Shown here in pieces: positions 1 through 9,860 of a stretch of 64,000 nt of DNA. Positions within the stretch are counted from its first letter, which is position 1; each line of letters starts with the position of its first letter. A program made the translations under genes and the position numbers. This DNA is from Pleomorphomonas koreensis DSM 23070 (GTDB taxonomy: Bacteria; Pseudomonadota; Alphaproteobacteria; Rhizobiales; Pleomorphomonadaceae), in NCBI RefSeq assembly GCF_000425185.1, contig NZ_AULH01000008.1:124001-188000 (forward strand), given 5' to 3'. Under the pieces are notes generated by a model that was not told the origin of the DNA, made no database searches, and saw only the letters and a program-made list of their open reading frames with translations.

Positions 1-283
1 AGAGCTTGATCTGCGGCTGCATGGCCGCCTTCTCGGAGCGCTCCTCAAGAGCCTTGTTCGACGTCTCGCCGATCACCGTGTTGACGATCTCGGCCATGGC
101 CGACTTGCCGTAGAGCTTCTTGAGATGGCCCTTCGGCACCTTGCCCGGACGGAAACCGCGGATCTGGGCGCGGCCCTTCAGATCCTCGAGATAGGCGTCG
201 AGCTTTTCGGCGAGTTCGGAGGCCGTGACGACGATCTTGAGCTCGCGCTTCAGGCCTTCGGTCGAGGTTTCAGTCACCTGCAT
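1..283 (-). CDS. tig: Trigger factor, N-terminal part (runs off the window)
   Basis: This is the first 94 codons of trigger factor, the ribosome-bound chaperone and peptidyl-prolyl isomerase that meets nascent chains at the exit tunnel. The sequence begins MQVTETSTEGLKRELKI and carries the ribosome-docking signature GFRPGKVP at residues 43-50, followed by a helix containing KKLYGKSAM, as in the family's N-terminal domain. The PPIase and C-terminal domains lie outside the window, so integrity cannot be judged. The ATG at the right end is the natural family start. The gene is read away from tRNA-Leu, which lies about 170 bases upstream on the same strand. Confidence 0.95.
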   Translation of the reverse strand, partial: MQVTETSTEGLKRELKIVVTASELAEKLDAYLEDLKGRAQIRGFRPGKVPKGHLKKLYGKSAMAEIVNTVIGETSNKALEERSEKAAMQPQIKL

Positions 284-451
284 GGATGTTTTCTTTCGTC
301 TCTGATCCCGAGAACGCCTCGAAGGCCCCTCCGGCGGTCTTCCCATCCGGCCCGGTCCGAAGAAGCGGTCCAATTCTGCCTTCACCACCGGTGGGACGCC
401 GAAGGCGTGCCCCACACCGACCGCATCACCCTCGATCGCGGCGGGCCAATC

Positions 452-536
452 TGGTGCGGGCGAAGGGACTTGAACCCCCACGGCTTTCGCCACTGGAACC
501 TAAATCCAGCGTGTCTACCAATTCCACCACGCCCGC
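452..536 (-). tRNA. tRNA-Leu (anticodon UAG)
   Basis: The reverse strand folds as an 85-nt class II tRNA with acceptor stem GCGGGCG/CGCCCGC, discriminator A and an encoded CCA end. The anticodon stem CTGGA/TCCAG closes the loop TTTAGGT, giving anticodon TAG. A long variable arm (GGCGAAAGCC) and the T-loop GTTCAAGTC are present. It would read CUA/CUG-type leucine codons. Confidence 0.95.
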
Positions 537-613
537 GATCGAAACCGCGCCGACCATCGCCTCCGATGCTCGAAGCGGGGTCTCCATAGCAAACTTCCCC
601 GCAGGCACAAAGC

Positions 614-650
614 AAAAAGGGGACGATTCGTCACGAACCTCCCCTTTGGT
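614..650 (-). terminator. Candidate Rho-independent terminator after the DUF4405 gene
   Basis: Read on the minus strand, the arms AAAGGGGA and TCCCCTTT pair around a loop that itself contains TTCG/CGAA, and are followed by TTTTTGCTTTG. It lies about 125 bases past the stop codon of the DUF4405 gene, so it probably ends that transcript before tRNA-Leu. Confidence 0.55.
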
Positions 651-670
651 CGAGTTTGCCGGCTGAGCCA

Positions 671-720
671 TCGGACCGAAAAGCGGATTCACTTTTCGGG
701 AAAGCCCGAAGCATGCGCAA
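671..720. repeat. Intergenic palindromic repeat of the Rhizobiales CCGAAAAG type
   Basis: The arms CCGAAAAG (676-683) and CTTTTCGG (692-699) are separated by eight bases and followed by a GAAGCATGCGCAAG-like tail. From memory, very similar palindromes with a trailing ATGCGCAA are scattered through Rhizobiales intergenic DNA. I see only this copy in the window, so the repeat status rests on that recollection. Confidence 0.4.
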
Positions 721-773
721 GAGGCCGGAGCGGCGGCCGGCATTTATCCGGCCATCCGACGCTCCCGTTTCGG

Positions 774-1298
774 TCAAGGTACCGGCCGGGCCGTGGCGGC
801 GCCCTTGTCGAGCGCCGCGCCGATCAGCTCGATGCCGTCGCGCCCCGACGCCTTGGCGAGCGCCGATACCGTGTCCTCCGCCGACGTCACCTCGACGCCG
901 AGCGCTTCGAGGCGGGCGATCACCGTGTCGGCGTCGGTATGGCCGAGCGCCGCCAGCGCCGTCACCGAGGCGCCGTCGAGCACACCGAGCACCGCCATGC
1001 GCGGGTTGCCACCGCCTCCGCCTGCACCGGCATAGGCGAAGGCGGCGGCCGCCGCGAGGCAGACGACCGTCGACACCCACATCGCCGAACGGCGGAAATA
1101 GCCGAGAAGCGTCCGCCAGTTGCGCCAGACGTGCAGCCCGAAGGGCACGATCAGCGCCATGGACAGCACCTCGTGCATGGCCCGGAAATAGGCGTTGCCG
1201 ACGTGGAAGAACAGCGCGACGCCGGATACCAGCGAGATCAGGAACAGCCACGTGGTGAGCGGCGTGGCGTAGCGCATCAGGATATCTCTGACGGACAT
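774..1298 (-). CDS. DUF4405-type membrane protein
   Basis: This 174-residue protein has three hydrophobic segments (about residues 13-32, 40-57 and 72-92). They are followed by a glycine-rich hinge and an 80-residue soluble tail. The stretch YATPLTTWLFLISLVSGVA followed by FFHVGN and FGLHVWRNWRTL matches the DUF4405 pattern, in which conserved histidines in the membrane helices resemble haem or quinone ligands of small cytochrome-like proteins; that role is not proven. The chosen ATG at 1298 gives the family N-terminus, because a longer in-frame extension reads only Arg/Pro-rich sequence. The gene is apparently monocistronic, with a hairpin downstream. Confidence 0.75.
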   Translation of the reverse strand: MSVRDILMRYATPLTTWLFLISLVSGVALFFHVGNAYFRAMHEVLSMALIVPFGLHVWRNWRTLLGYFRRSAMWVSTVVCLAAAAAFAYAGAGGGGGNPRMAVLGVLDGASVTALAALGHTDADTVIARLEALGVEVTSAEDTVSALAKASGRDGIELIGAALDKGAATARPVP

Positions 1299-1398
1299 GG
1301 GACTCTCTCGGGAGGCCGCGCGCCGAAGGAGCGGCGGAACCGTTGCCGGTCTACCACCTGGCCGGGCAACGATCCTCTCAGAAGTCCACCAAAGTGTA

Positions 1399-1794
1399 TC
1401 AGTCGGTATCGGTGGCCACCCTCTTGCGGCGGCTGGCCTTGCGGGCCTTTTCCTCCGCCTTGGCCGCCTCGGCGCGGCGGGCGACGCGAACGGCCGCCCG
1501 GCACCAGTCGAGGAACTCGTCCGGCTCGTCATAGAGCCGTTCCGGCGCCCGCCAGTAGGACATCTGGGTGGTACGGCCGTCCTTGGTCACATACTCGAAC
1601 TGCGGGCAGCCTTCCTCGATGAAGCGGCCGCGCGTCTCGTCGTCGACCTTGAAATAGAGGCTGCCATCGCCCTCGATGGCGAACGCCAGGCCGTCCTGGT
1701 AGATGGTCAGGCCGCCGAACATCTTGCGGAAGCTGACCCCGCCGAGCGGCTCCGTCAGCTCGCGCAGGAACTCCCTGAATCCGTCGTCCGCCAT
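1399..1794 (-). CDS. TfoX N-terminal domain protein
   Basis: This short soluble protein (131 residues from the chosen start) matches the TfoX_N domain: LGGVSFRKMFGGLTIYQDGL, then FAIEGDGSLYFKVDD and a C-terminal SYWRAPERLYDE. A basic Lys/Arg/Ala tail follows. Family members are linked to competence regulation in gammaproteobacteria, but stand-alone N-terminal-domain proteins in alphaproteobacteria have no established role. An ATG four codons further upstream (1806) is possible. I prefer 1794 because a GGGGG stretch lies at a reasonable distance before it, whereas no Shine-Dalgarno precedes 1806. Confidence 0.8.
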   Translation of the reverse strand: MADDGFREFLRELTEPLGGVSFRKMFGGLTIYQDGLAFAIEGDGSLYFKVDDETRGRFIEEGCPQFEYVTKDGRTTQMSYWRAPERLYDEPDEFLDWCRAAVRVARRAEAAKAEEKARKASRRKRVATDTD

Positions 1795-1835
1795 CCTTGC
1801 CCCCAACCATCGACGTCAGGAACATAAAGCGAACA

Positions 1836-2494
1836 TCAAGCCCTGTCGAGTCCCATCTGCCAGAAGGCGGTCTCCAGCCGGCTCGCCTGCGCGAACAGGC
1901 CGGCGAGCTGGCGGAAGCGCGTTTCCCCCACCCCGTCGCCGGCCAGCGCGTCAAGATGGGCGATGGTGGACGCGGCGACCTGCTGGTAGCCGTCGCCGGC
2001 GTATTCGGCGATCCATGGCGCGTAGGGGTTGGTCGCGGCGAGCGCGCCGGGAACGGCGGCCAGCCGGCGGCCGATCTCCGCATAGCCGATCATGCAGGGG
2101 GCGAGCGCCACATGCAGATCGAGAAGGTCGCCGCGCACGCCCCAGTCGAGCACGAAGCGGGTGTAGGCGACGGTCGGCAGATCCTCGTCGGCCGCTTCGA
2201 GATCGGCGGGCGTCAGGCCCCAGCCCTGGCAATATTTGACGTGCAGGGCCATCTCGCCATCGAGGATGGCGCGCAGCCCGTCGAGGCCGTAGCGCATCTC
2301 CGCGAGAGTCCGGCCCTTGTAGGCGGCGAGCGCGTAGGCGCGGCCGAACTGGATCAGGAACAGGTAATCCTGCACCAGATAATGGCGGAAGGCGGCTTCC
2401 GGCAGCGTGCCGGCCGCCATCGCCTCCACGAAAGGATGCGTCACATAGGCGCGCCAGTCGTCGCCGGCCGCCGCCACCAGACGGTCGTAGAGGC

Positions 2495-2498
<4 letters not shown>
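1836..2498 (-). CDS. tenA: TenA-family aminopyrimidine aminohydrolase (thiaminase II)
   Basis: The 220-residue all-helical protein matches TenA, which hydrolyses formyl-aminopyrimidine and related thiamin breakdown products to salvage the HMP moiety. Residues corresponding to the Bacillus subtilis active site are visible: D44, Y112, the nucleophile C135 in [13 protein letters not shown]139 and a C-terminal glutamate in RLETAFW. The start ATG overlaps the tgt stop codon in an ATGA arrangement, so translation is coupled to tgt. I see no TPP riboswitch upstream of this pair. Other thiamin genes are absent from the window. Confidence 0.9.
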
Positions 2499-3631
<1,133 letters not shown>

Positions 3632-3692
3632 CGGGCGGATACTCCGGGGTTCGCCCGCCAATAGCGAAAAACGCCGCCGGCAACAACGGCCG

Positions 3693-6600
3693 TCAGCTTC
3701 GGAGCAGCCGATAGATCGCCGGAATGACCAGCACGGTGAGCAGCGTCGACGATGCCAGGCCAAACAGCAGGGAGATGGCGAGCCCCTGGAAGATCGGATC
3801 GGTCAGGATCACCGCCGCGCCGATCATCGCCGCCAGCGCCGTCAAGAGGATCGGCTTGAAGCGGATGGAACCGGCCTCGATCAGGATGTCGGAGAGCGGC
3901 CGCCGCCTCACATGCGGCACCCCCTCCGCGTCCTTCACCGTCACCTCGCGCGGCGCGTGGCGGATGAAGTCGACCAGCAGGATCGAGTTGCGGACGATGA
4001 TGCCGGCCAGCGCGATGAAGCCGATCATCGACGTCGCCGTGAACGGCGCATGGAACAGCCAGTGGCCGCCGAGGATGCCGATGAAGGTCAGCGGGATCGG
4101 CGTCAGGATGACCAGCGGCAGCTTGAACGAGCCGAACTGCGCCACGACGAGGATGTAGATGCCGAGCACGGCGATGGCGAAGGCGGCGCCCATATCGCGG
4201 AAGGTCACCCAGGTCACCTCCCACTCGCCATCCCACAGCAGCGTCGACTGATGCTCGTCGGAGGGCTGGCCGTGCAGGGCGATGACCGGCTTCTCAAGGC
4301 CGGTCCAATCCTGTCGGTCGAGCGCCTCCTGCACCGCCAGCATGCCGTAGAGCGGCGCCTCGAAGGCCCCGGCCAGTTCCGCCGTCACCATCTCGGCGAA
4401 GCGGCCGTTGTGGCGGAACACCGGGTAGGACGCTTTCTCCTCGCTCACATGCACCACGTCGCCAAGCTCGACGACGCCACGGTCGCCGGGCAGCACGTTG
4501 GCGGGGATCGGCGTGGTCAGCGCCGTCTCGTCGAGCACCTTGTCGCCCTTCGGCCGCTCGACGACGATCGGGATGGCCGCCCGGCCGCCGCCGCGATGCG
4601 AATAGCCGACCGTCGACGAACCGCCCAGAATGGCCAGCGTGTCGAACACGTCGCTCTCCTCGACGTGGAAGAAGTCGAGATCGTCGGTGGAGATGGTGGC
4701 CCGGAGACGCCGGGCCGGCACGCCGAACGAGTTGTCGATATCGACGACGAACGGCACCTCGCGGAAGGCGGCTTCCACCTTTTCGGCCGTGCGGCGGCGG
4801 GTATCGGCGTCGGGGCCGTAGATCTCGGCGAGCAGCGTCGCCATCACCGGCGGACCGGGCGGCGGCTCGACCACCTTCAGCGACGTGCCGGCCGGCACGG
4901 TGAGCGCTATCACGCGTTCGCGGAGATCGAGGGCGATGTCGTGCGACGCCCTGTGGCGATCGCCCTTCGGCGTCAGGTTGACCTGCACGTCGCCGAGCTG
5001 CGGCTCGGCGCGTATGTAGGAATGGCGAACGAGGCCGTTGAAGTTGAACGGCGCCGCCGTGCCGGCGTGCGTCTGGACGGACACCACCTCCGGCAGATCG
5101 AGCGCCACCCTGGCCACCGCCTGCGCCACGGCGTCGGTTGCTTCCACCGACGCCCCCTCGGGCAGGTCGATGGTGACGGCCAGCTCCGCCTTGTTGTCGA
5201 AGGGCAAGAGCTTCACGGTGACGTGCTTGGTGTAGAAGAGGGAGAGCGAGCCGAGCGTCAGCACGCCGACGGCCAGCAGGAAGACGAGGCTCCGGCGCTT
5301 GCTGGCCAGGATCGGCCGGGCCACGGCGGCATAGCCCCGGCCCAGCACGCCACCGGCGCCGCCGCCCTCGTGGGCGTGATGCACCGGCCCGTGGCCGGCC
5401 ACCTTCAGCATCAGCCAGGGCGTGACGATCACCGCCACGAAGAAGGAGAAGATCATCGCCGCCGAGGCGTTGGCCGGAATGGGGCTCATGTAGGGGCCCA
5501 TCATGCCGGAGACGAACAGCATCGGCAGCAGCGCCGCGACGACGGTCAGCGTCGCGACGATGGTCGGATTGCCGACCTCGGCGACGGCTTCGATCGCCCC
5601 GTCGCGCCGGCTCTTGCCGCCGCCCAGCGCCCAGTGGCGGGCGATGTTCTCGATCACCACGATGGCGTCGTCGACCAGGATGCCGATCGAGAAGATCAGC
5701 GCGAACAGCGACACGCGGTTGAGCGTGTAGCCCATCACCTTGGCGGCGAACAGCGTCAGGAGGATGGTGACCGGGATGACCACGGCCACCACCACCGCCT
5801 CGCGGAAGCCGATCGCCACCCAGACGAGGGCGATGATCGACAGCGTGGCGAGGCCGAGGTGGAACAACAGTTCGTTGGCCTTCTCGTCGGCCGTCTCGCC
5901 ATAGTCGCGCGTCACCTCGACGCTGACGCTGTCGGGAATCACCCCGCCTTCGAGGCTTTCGACGCGGGTGAGGATGGCGTGGGCGACGGTGACGGCGTTG
6001 GCGCCGGCCCGTTTGGCGACGGCCAGCGTCACCGCCGGCCGGCGTTCGATCGAGCCGTCGGCGGCCTTGCTGACGGTGGAAACGTAGAGGTCGGCGGTAT
6101 CCTGGACGAAGGACACGTCGGCGACGTCGCGCACGTAGACCGGCCGGCCGTCGCGCGTCGTCAGGAGAAGGTTGGCGATCTCGGCCGGCGATTGCAGCGT
6201 CTCGCCGGCCACCACCTGGATTTCCTCGCCGCCCTGCCGCACCGTGCCGGTCGGGAACGACCGGTTGGCGGAAGTGACCTTGCCGGCCAGTTGTTGCAGC
6301 GTCACGCCGTAGAGGGCGAGCCGGTCGGGGTCGGGCGCGACGCGGATGGCGTCGCCGGTCTCGCCCACCAGATAGGTGAGGCCGACGTCATCGACCTTGG
6401 CGATCTCCGAGCGCAGCTCGCGGGCGACGCGGGTGAGATCGGCGGCGGTGACTTCGGCGGCCGCCCCCGGCTTCGGCGACAGCGTCAGCGTGACGATGGC
6501 GACGTCGTCGATGCCGCGTCCGACGATGCGCGGCTCGGGGATGCCGACCGGCATGCGGTCGAGATTGGCCCTGATCCGGTCGTGGACGCGCAGCACCGCC

Positions 6601-6923
6601 GCGTCGGCCGATGTGCCGACCAGGAAGCGGGCGGTGACCATCACCTGCTCGTCGCGCGTCTGCGAGTAGACGTGCTCGACGCCGGGAATCGCCTTGACGA
6701 TGGTCTCCAGCGGCTCGGTGATCAGCTTGCCGGCATCCTCGGCCTTCAGGCCGGGCGCCGAGACATGGATATCGACCATCGGCACCGAGATCTGCGGCTC
6801 CTCCTCGCGCGGCAGCGTGACGAGGGCGACGAGGCCGACCGCGAAGGCGGCCAGCAGGAACAGCGGCGTCAGCGCCGAGCCGATGAAGGCACGGGTGAGA
6901 TGGCCGGCAATACCGAGCTTCAT
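3693..6923 (-). CDS. RND-family efflux pump, inner-membrane permease
   Basis: The 1076-residue protein has the HAE/HME RND architecture: one helix, a large periplasmic porter loop (about 40-340), six helices, a second periplasmic loop (about 560-870) and five terminal helices. TM4 carries the proton-relay motif [17 protein letters not shown] with the paired aspartates. A proton-driven tripartite exporter is therefore expected. The start ATG overlaps the stop of the adaptor gene by four bases, so the two are co-translated. No TolC-type outer-membrane factor is encoded nearby. Substrate is unknown; the DUF2892 gene and palindromic operator upstream hint at a reactive-sulfur or metal/oxyanion response rather than antibiotics, but that is inference. 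Confidence 0.9.
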   Translation of the reverse strand: MKLGIAGHLTRAFIGSALTPLFLLAAFAVGLVALVTLPREEEPQISVPMVDIHVSAPGLKAEDAGKLITEPLETIVKAIPGVEHVYSQTRDEQVMVTARFLVGTSADAAVLRVHDRIRANLDRMPVGIPEPRIVGRGIDDVAIVTLTLSPKPGAAAEVTAADLTRVARELRSEIAKVDDVGLTYLVGETGDAIRVAPDPDRLALYGVTLQQLAGKVTSANRSFPTGTVRQGGEEIQVVAGETLQSPAEIANLLLTTRDGRPVYVRDVADVSFVQDTADLYVSTVSKAADGSIERRPAVTLAVAKRAGANAVTVAHAILTRVESLEGGVIPDSVSVEVTRDYGETADEKANELLFHLGLATLSIIALVWVAIGFREAVVVAVVIPVTILLTLFAAKVMGYTLNRVSLFALIFSIGILVDDAIVVIENIARHWALGGGKSRRDGAIEAVAEVGNPTIVATLTVVAALLPMLFVSGMMGPYMSPIPANASAAMIFSFFVAVIVTPWLMLKVAGHGPVHHAHEGGGAGGVLGRGYAAVARPILASKRRSLVFLLAVGVLTLGSLSLFYTKHVTVKLLPFDNKAELAVTIDLPEGASVEATDAVAQAVARVALDLPEVVSVQTHAGTAAPFNFNGLVRHSYIRAEPQLGDVQVNLTPKGDRHRASHDIALDLRERVIALTVPAGTSLKVVEPPPGPPVMATLLAEIYGPDADTRRRTAEKVEAAFREVPFVVDIDNSFGVPARRLRATISTDDLDFFHVEESDVFDTLAILGGSSTVGYSHRGGGRAAIPIVVERPKGDKVLDETALTTPIPANVLPGDRGVVELGDVVHVSEEKASYPVFRHNGRFAEMVTAELAGAFEAPLYGMLAVQEALDRQDWTGLEKPVIALHGQPSDEHQSTLLWDGEWEVTWVTFRDMGAAFAIAVLGIYILVVAQFGSFKLPLVILTPIPLTFIGILGGHWLFHAPFTATSMIGFIALAGIIVRNSILLVDFIRHAPREVTVKDAEGVPHVRRRPLSDILIEAGSIRFKPILLTALAAMIGAAVILTDPIFQGLAISLLFGLASSTLLTVLVIPAIYRLLRS

Positions 6924-7873
6924 GGCAACACCACCGCATCGCCGGCGGCAAGGCCGGACAGGACTTCCACGTCGTCGCCGTGCCGCTCGCCGAGCACCAC
7001 CGTGCGGTCGAATTCGCCGCCGGCCGCGGCGACGCGTAACGTGTCGATGCCGGAGCGGCTGGTCACCGCGCTGGCCGGCACCATCATCGCCGGCCGCGAG
7101 CCGACCGGCACCCGCACCAGCAGGCGGGCGTCGACGAAGGCGGTCGGCAGATCGGGCACGTCGACGTCGGCGGTGACGCGGCCGCCCTGGATCAGCGGAT
7201 AGACCTTGACCAGCCGCCCGGCGAGGCTGCCCTCCGCCGTCTCGACGGCGAGCGAGGCGCCCTCCTCAAGCAGCGAGGCGTGCCGCTCGGGAATGGACAG
7301 GCGCAGGAAGAAGCCGCCGCCGCCCAGCGTCGCCACCGTCTCGCCGGCCATCACCACCGACCCCCGCTTCGAGGCAAGCGTCAGCACCCGGCCGGCGGCC
7401 GGCGCCAGCACCTCGCCCTCGGCACCCTGCTGCAGCACCACCTGCCGCTGCGCTTCCGTGGCGGCGATCTGGTTGCGGAAGACATCGACCTGCGTCGAAA
7501 GCTGGTCAAGCCGCTGGCTGGTGGCAACGCCCCGATCGACCAGCGTCTGGCCGCGCTTCAGCTCCGATTCGGCGTTCTGAAGCTGGGCGGCCAGCGCCTT
7601 GAGCTGGGCATCGAGCGCCGACACCTGGAAGGCGATCTTGTCGTCGCGCACCGTGGCGATGCGCTGCCCCGCCGTAACGGTATCACCCTCCGAGACGTCG
7701 AGCGACACCAGCGTGCCGCCGATGCGGGCGCGGGCGGCGAGAGCGTCGCGCGCCTCGACACGGCCGTAGACCGCCTTCCATACGGGGACAGCCACCGGTT
7801 GCACGACCAGCGTGCCGGCCGGGGCGGCGGTGACGAGGCCGAGCGACAACAGGACGGCGAGGACGAGACGCAT
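6920..7873 (-). CDS. RND efflux periplasmic adaptor (membrane-fusion protein)
   Basis: The 317-residue protein has a signal peptide (MRLVLAVLLSLGLVTAAPAG). After it come a lipoyl-type half (GGTLVSLDVSEGDTVTAGQRIA), a coiled-coil hairpin of about residues 85-145, the second lipoyl half (EGEVLAPAAGRVLTLASKRG) and beta-barrel/MP domains. This is the order of MdtA/AcrA-type adaptors, which link the inner-membrane pump to an outer-membrane channel. It lies between the DUF2892 gene and the permease with almost no spacing, so all three form one operon. Confidence 0.9.
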   Translation of the reverse strand: MRLVLAVLLSLGLVTAAPAGTLVVQPVAVPVWKAVYGRVEARDALAARARIGGTLVSLDVSEGDTVTAGQRIATVRDDKIAFQVSALDAQLKALAAQLQNAESELKRGQTLVDRGVATSQRLDQLSTQVDVFRNQIAATEAQRQVVLQQGAEGEVLAPAAGRVLTLASKRGSVVMAGETVATLGGGGFFLRLSIPERHASLLEEGASLAVETAEGSLAGRLVKVYPLIQGGRVTADVDVPDLPTAFVDARLLVRVPVGSRPAMMVPASAVTSRSGIDTLRVAAAGGEFDRTVVLGERHGDDVEVLSGLAAGDAVVLP

Positions 7874-7886
7874 GACGATTCCCCGA

Positions 7887-8087
7887 TCAGAAAGCGGCGC
7901 CGGGGCGAACGCCCAACTTGCGGAAGACGATCGCCGCCGGACAGAAGCCTGTGAAAGCCGATTGCAGGAGGTTAAGGCCGACGAACACTGTCAGCCATAC
8001 GAAATAAGGCGACACGTAATAGGTGAGCAGCAGCGACAGCAGCAGCATGCTGCCGGCGAAGGCGAGAACGACACGATCAAGGCTCAT
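7887..8087 (-). CDS. DUF2892 (YgaP-like) small membrane protein
   Basis: This 66-residue protein has two hydrophobic segments (about 6-24 and 28-48) and the family hallmark FTGFCPAAIVFRKLGV. In other proteins this domain is fused to or sits beside rhodanese and persulfide dioxygenase, as in YgaP and BigR operons, and has been linked to sulfide/thiocyanate handling. Here it is the first gene of an operon with an RND adaptor and permease. A GGAG Shine-Dalgarno precedes the ATG, and a 16-bp palindrome lies 19 bases upstream. Its own biochemical role is not established. Confidence 0.85.
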   Translation of the reverse strand: MSLDRVVLAFAGSMLLLSLLLTYYVSPYFVWLTVFVGLNLLQSAFTGFCPAAIVFRKLGVRPGAAF

Positions 8088-8106
8088 GGGACATCTCCAT
8101 CAAAAC

Positions 8107-8122
8107 GTATATTATAATATAC
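8107..8122. promoter_or_regulatory. Perfect 16-bp AT-rich palindrome, probable operator of the DUF2892-RND operon
   Basis: The sequence GTATATTATAATATAC is identical on both strands and contains a TATAAT hexamer that could serve as the -10 element. It is strikingly AT-rich against GC-rich flanks and lies immediately upstream of the operon's ribosome binding site. ArsR-family repressors such as BigR bind AT-rich palindromes overlapping the -10 of DUF2892-containing operons. No such regulator gene is in the window. Confidence 0.65.
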
Positions 8123-8256
8123 TCATATAATAGGAAAAGCAAGGGGCAACCATAAGGAGTTGCCCTCATTCCGGCCGACCGGTCGCCGCGGCCGCGCCCG
8201 TCGCTTTCCGCTGCGCTTTGGTGATAGCTTCGCCCGCGAATCTCGGAGAGGAATGC

Positions 8257-9150
8257 ATGGTCATCGCTTTCGACATCGGCGGCTCGAAAATCGCCGCGGC
8301 GCGGGTTGGCGCCGATCTGGCGGCGGTCGAAATCGGCCGCCTGCCGACGCCTATCCACGACTACGGTGCCTTCTGCGCCGCCATCGGCAAGCTGGCCGGG
8401 CCGGGCGACGAGCCGATCGGCATCTCGATCGCCGGCGTGGTCGATCCGCGCGACGGGCGGCTCACCGTCGCCAACATCCCCTGCGCCGACGGCCGGCCGC
8501 TGGCCGCCGACCTGGAGGCGCGACTCAAGCGCCGCGTGCGCGTGCTCAACGACGCCAAGGCGTTCGCCCTGGCCGAAGCTGCCGTCGGCCTCGGCAAGGG
8601 CCATGCCGCAGTGTTCGCGGCGATCATCGGCACCGGCATCGGCGGCGCCTTCGTGCTGAACGGGCGGCTGGTGATGGGCTCGACCGGCAGCGCCGGCGAG
8701 TGGGGCCACGGCCCGGCGGCGGCCAACCGCACCGGCGTCTCGCTGCCGATCGTCCGCTGCGGCTGCGGCCGGCCCGGCTGCGTCGACACCATCGGCGGCG
8801 CCCGCGGCCTCGAACGCCTGCACAAGCACCTGTCGGGCCTGGAGGCGGACAGCCCGGCCATCCTTGCCGCCTGGCAGGCCGGCGAACCGGCCGCCGTCCG
8901 CACCCTCGACGCCTATCTCGACGTGGTCAGCGGCGCGCTGGCCAATGCCGTCAACATCCTCGACCCCGACATCGTGCCGATCGGCGGCGGCCTGGCCCGC
9001 AACCCGGCGCTGATCGCCGCCATCGACGCCGAGGTTCGCGCCCGCGCCCTCGGCATGCGCGGATCGGCGCTCTGCGTGCCCACCGAGACCGGCCCGGAGA
9101 AGGGCCTCGTCGGCGCGGCGCTGCACGTCATGGAGACGGCGCAGCCATGA
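8257..9150 (+). CDS. ROK-family sugar kinase
   Basis: The 297-residue protein begins with the ATP phosphate-binding motif FDIGGSK. It carries the ROK catalytic aspartate in LNDAK (D99), the substrate motif GEWGH (E148, H151) and the zinc motif CGCGRPGC (168-175). It has no N-terminal helix-turn-helix, so it is an enzyme of the glucokinase, fructokinase or N-acylmannosamine kinase kind rather than a repressor. The ATG at 8257 is preceded by GGAGAGG; an upstream in-frame ATG lacks this. The stop overlaps the cutC start as ATGA. The exact sugar cannot be read from the sequence. Confidence 0.88.
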   Translation: MVIAFDIGGSKIAAARVGADLAAVEIGRLPTPIHDYGAFCAAIGKLAGPGDEPIGISIAGVVDPRDGRLTVANIPCADGRPLAADLEARLKRRVRVLNDAKAFALAEAAVGLGKGHAAVFAAIIGTGIGGAFVLNGRLVMGSTGSAGEWGHGPAAANRTGVSLPIVRCGCGRPGCVDTIGGARGLERLHKHLSGLEADSPAILAAWQAGEPAAVRTLDAYLDVVSGALANAVNILDPDIVPIGGGLARNPALIAAIDAEVRARALGMRGSALCVPTETGPEKGLVGAALHVMETAQP

Positions 9151-9860
9151 CCGTCCGTCTCGAAGTCTGCATCGACGACGTCGCCGGCCTCGACGCCTGC
9201 GCGCGCGGTGGCGCCGACCGCGCCGAGCTTTGCTCGGCGCTGGACCTCGGCGGCCTGACGCCGTCGCCCGGCCTGATCGCCGCCGCCGCCAGGGCGTCGG
9301 TGCCGGCCCGCGCCATGATCCGGCCGCGCGCCGGCGACTTCCGCTTCGGCGAGGCCGAGGTGGAGGTGATGCTCGCCGACATCGCGGCGGTGCGGGCGGC
9401 CGGCCTCGCCGGCGTCGTGCTCGGCGCCGCGACGGCGGCGGGCGAACTCGACCGGCCGCTGCTGGCCCGCCTCGTCGCGGCGGCCCGCGGCCTCGGCAAG
9501 ACGCTGCACCGCGTCGTCGATCTCATGCCCGACCCGGTCGTTGCCGTCGATATCGCCGTCGATCTCGGCTTCGACTGCATCCTGACCTCCGGCGGCGCGC
9601 TCCGCGCCGAGGACGGCGCCGCCGTCATCGCCGCCATGGTGGAGCGGGCGAACGGCCGCATCGCCATCATGGCCGGCAGCGGCGTCGCCCCCGGCAATGC
9701 CGCCGCCCTCCGCCGCGCCACCGGCGCCGGCTGGCTGCACGCCTCATGCGCCAGCGCCGAGCCCAGCGGCGGCGACATCCGCCGCTTCGGCTTCGGACCG
9801 GCCGAACGGCGCCGCACAGACCCCGACCGCATCAGGGCGCTGAAGGCCGCCGCCGGCTGA
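9147..9860 (+). CDS. cutC: CutC-family protein
   Basis: The 237-residue TIM-barrel-like protein starts LEVCIDDVAGLDACARGGADRAELCSALD in three family blocks. It continues with GLTPSPGL, MIRPRAGDF and ILTSGG, all typical of CutC. The family was named for copper tolerance in E. coli, but that role is disputed, and no copper genes are nearby. It is translationally coupled to the ROK kinase (ATGA overlap), which suggests a shared carbohydrate-related task. Its 3' end overlaps the convergent AraC-type gene by 29 bases. Confidence 0.88.
   Translation: MTVRLEVCIDDVAGLDACARGGADRAELCSALDLGGLTPSPGLIAAAARASVPARAMIRPRAGDFRFGEAEVEVMLADIAAVRAAGLAGVVLGAATAAGELDRPLLARLVAAARGLGKTLHRVVDLMPDPVVAVDIAVDLGFDCILTSGGALRAEDGAAVIAAMVERANGRIAIMAGSGVAPGNAAALRRATGAGWLHASCASAEPSGGDIRRFGFGPAERRRTDPDRIRALKAAAG

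Noticed and set aside
426-743. Short minus-strand frames over tRNA-Leu, including one reading GVVELVDTLDLGSSGESRGG
   Set aside because: This is the tRNA gene itself translated; such frames are well-known false proteins.
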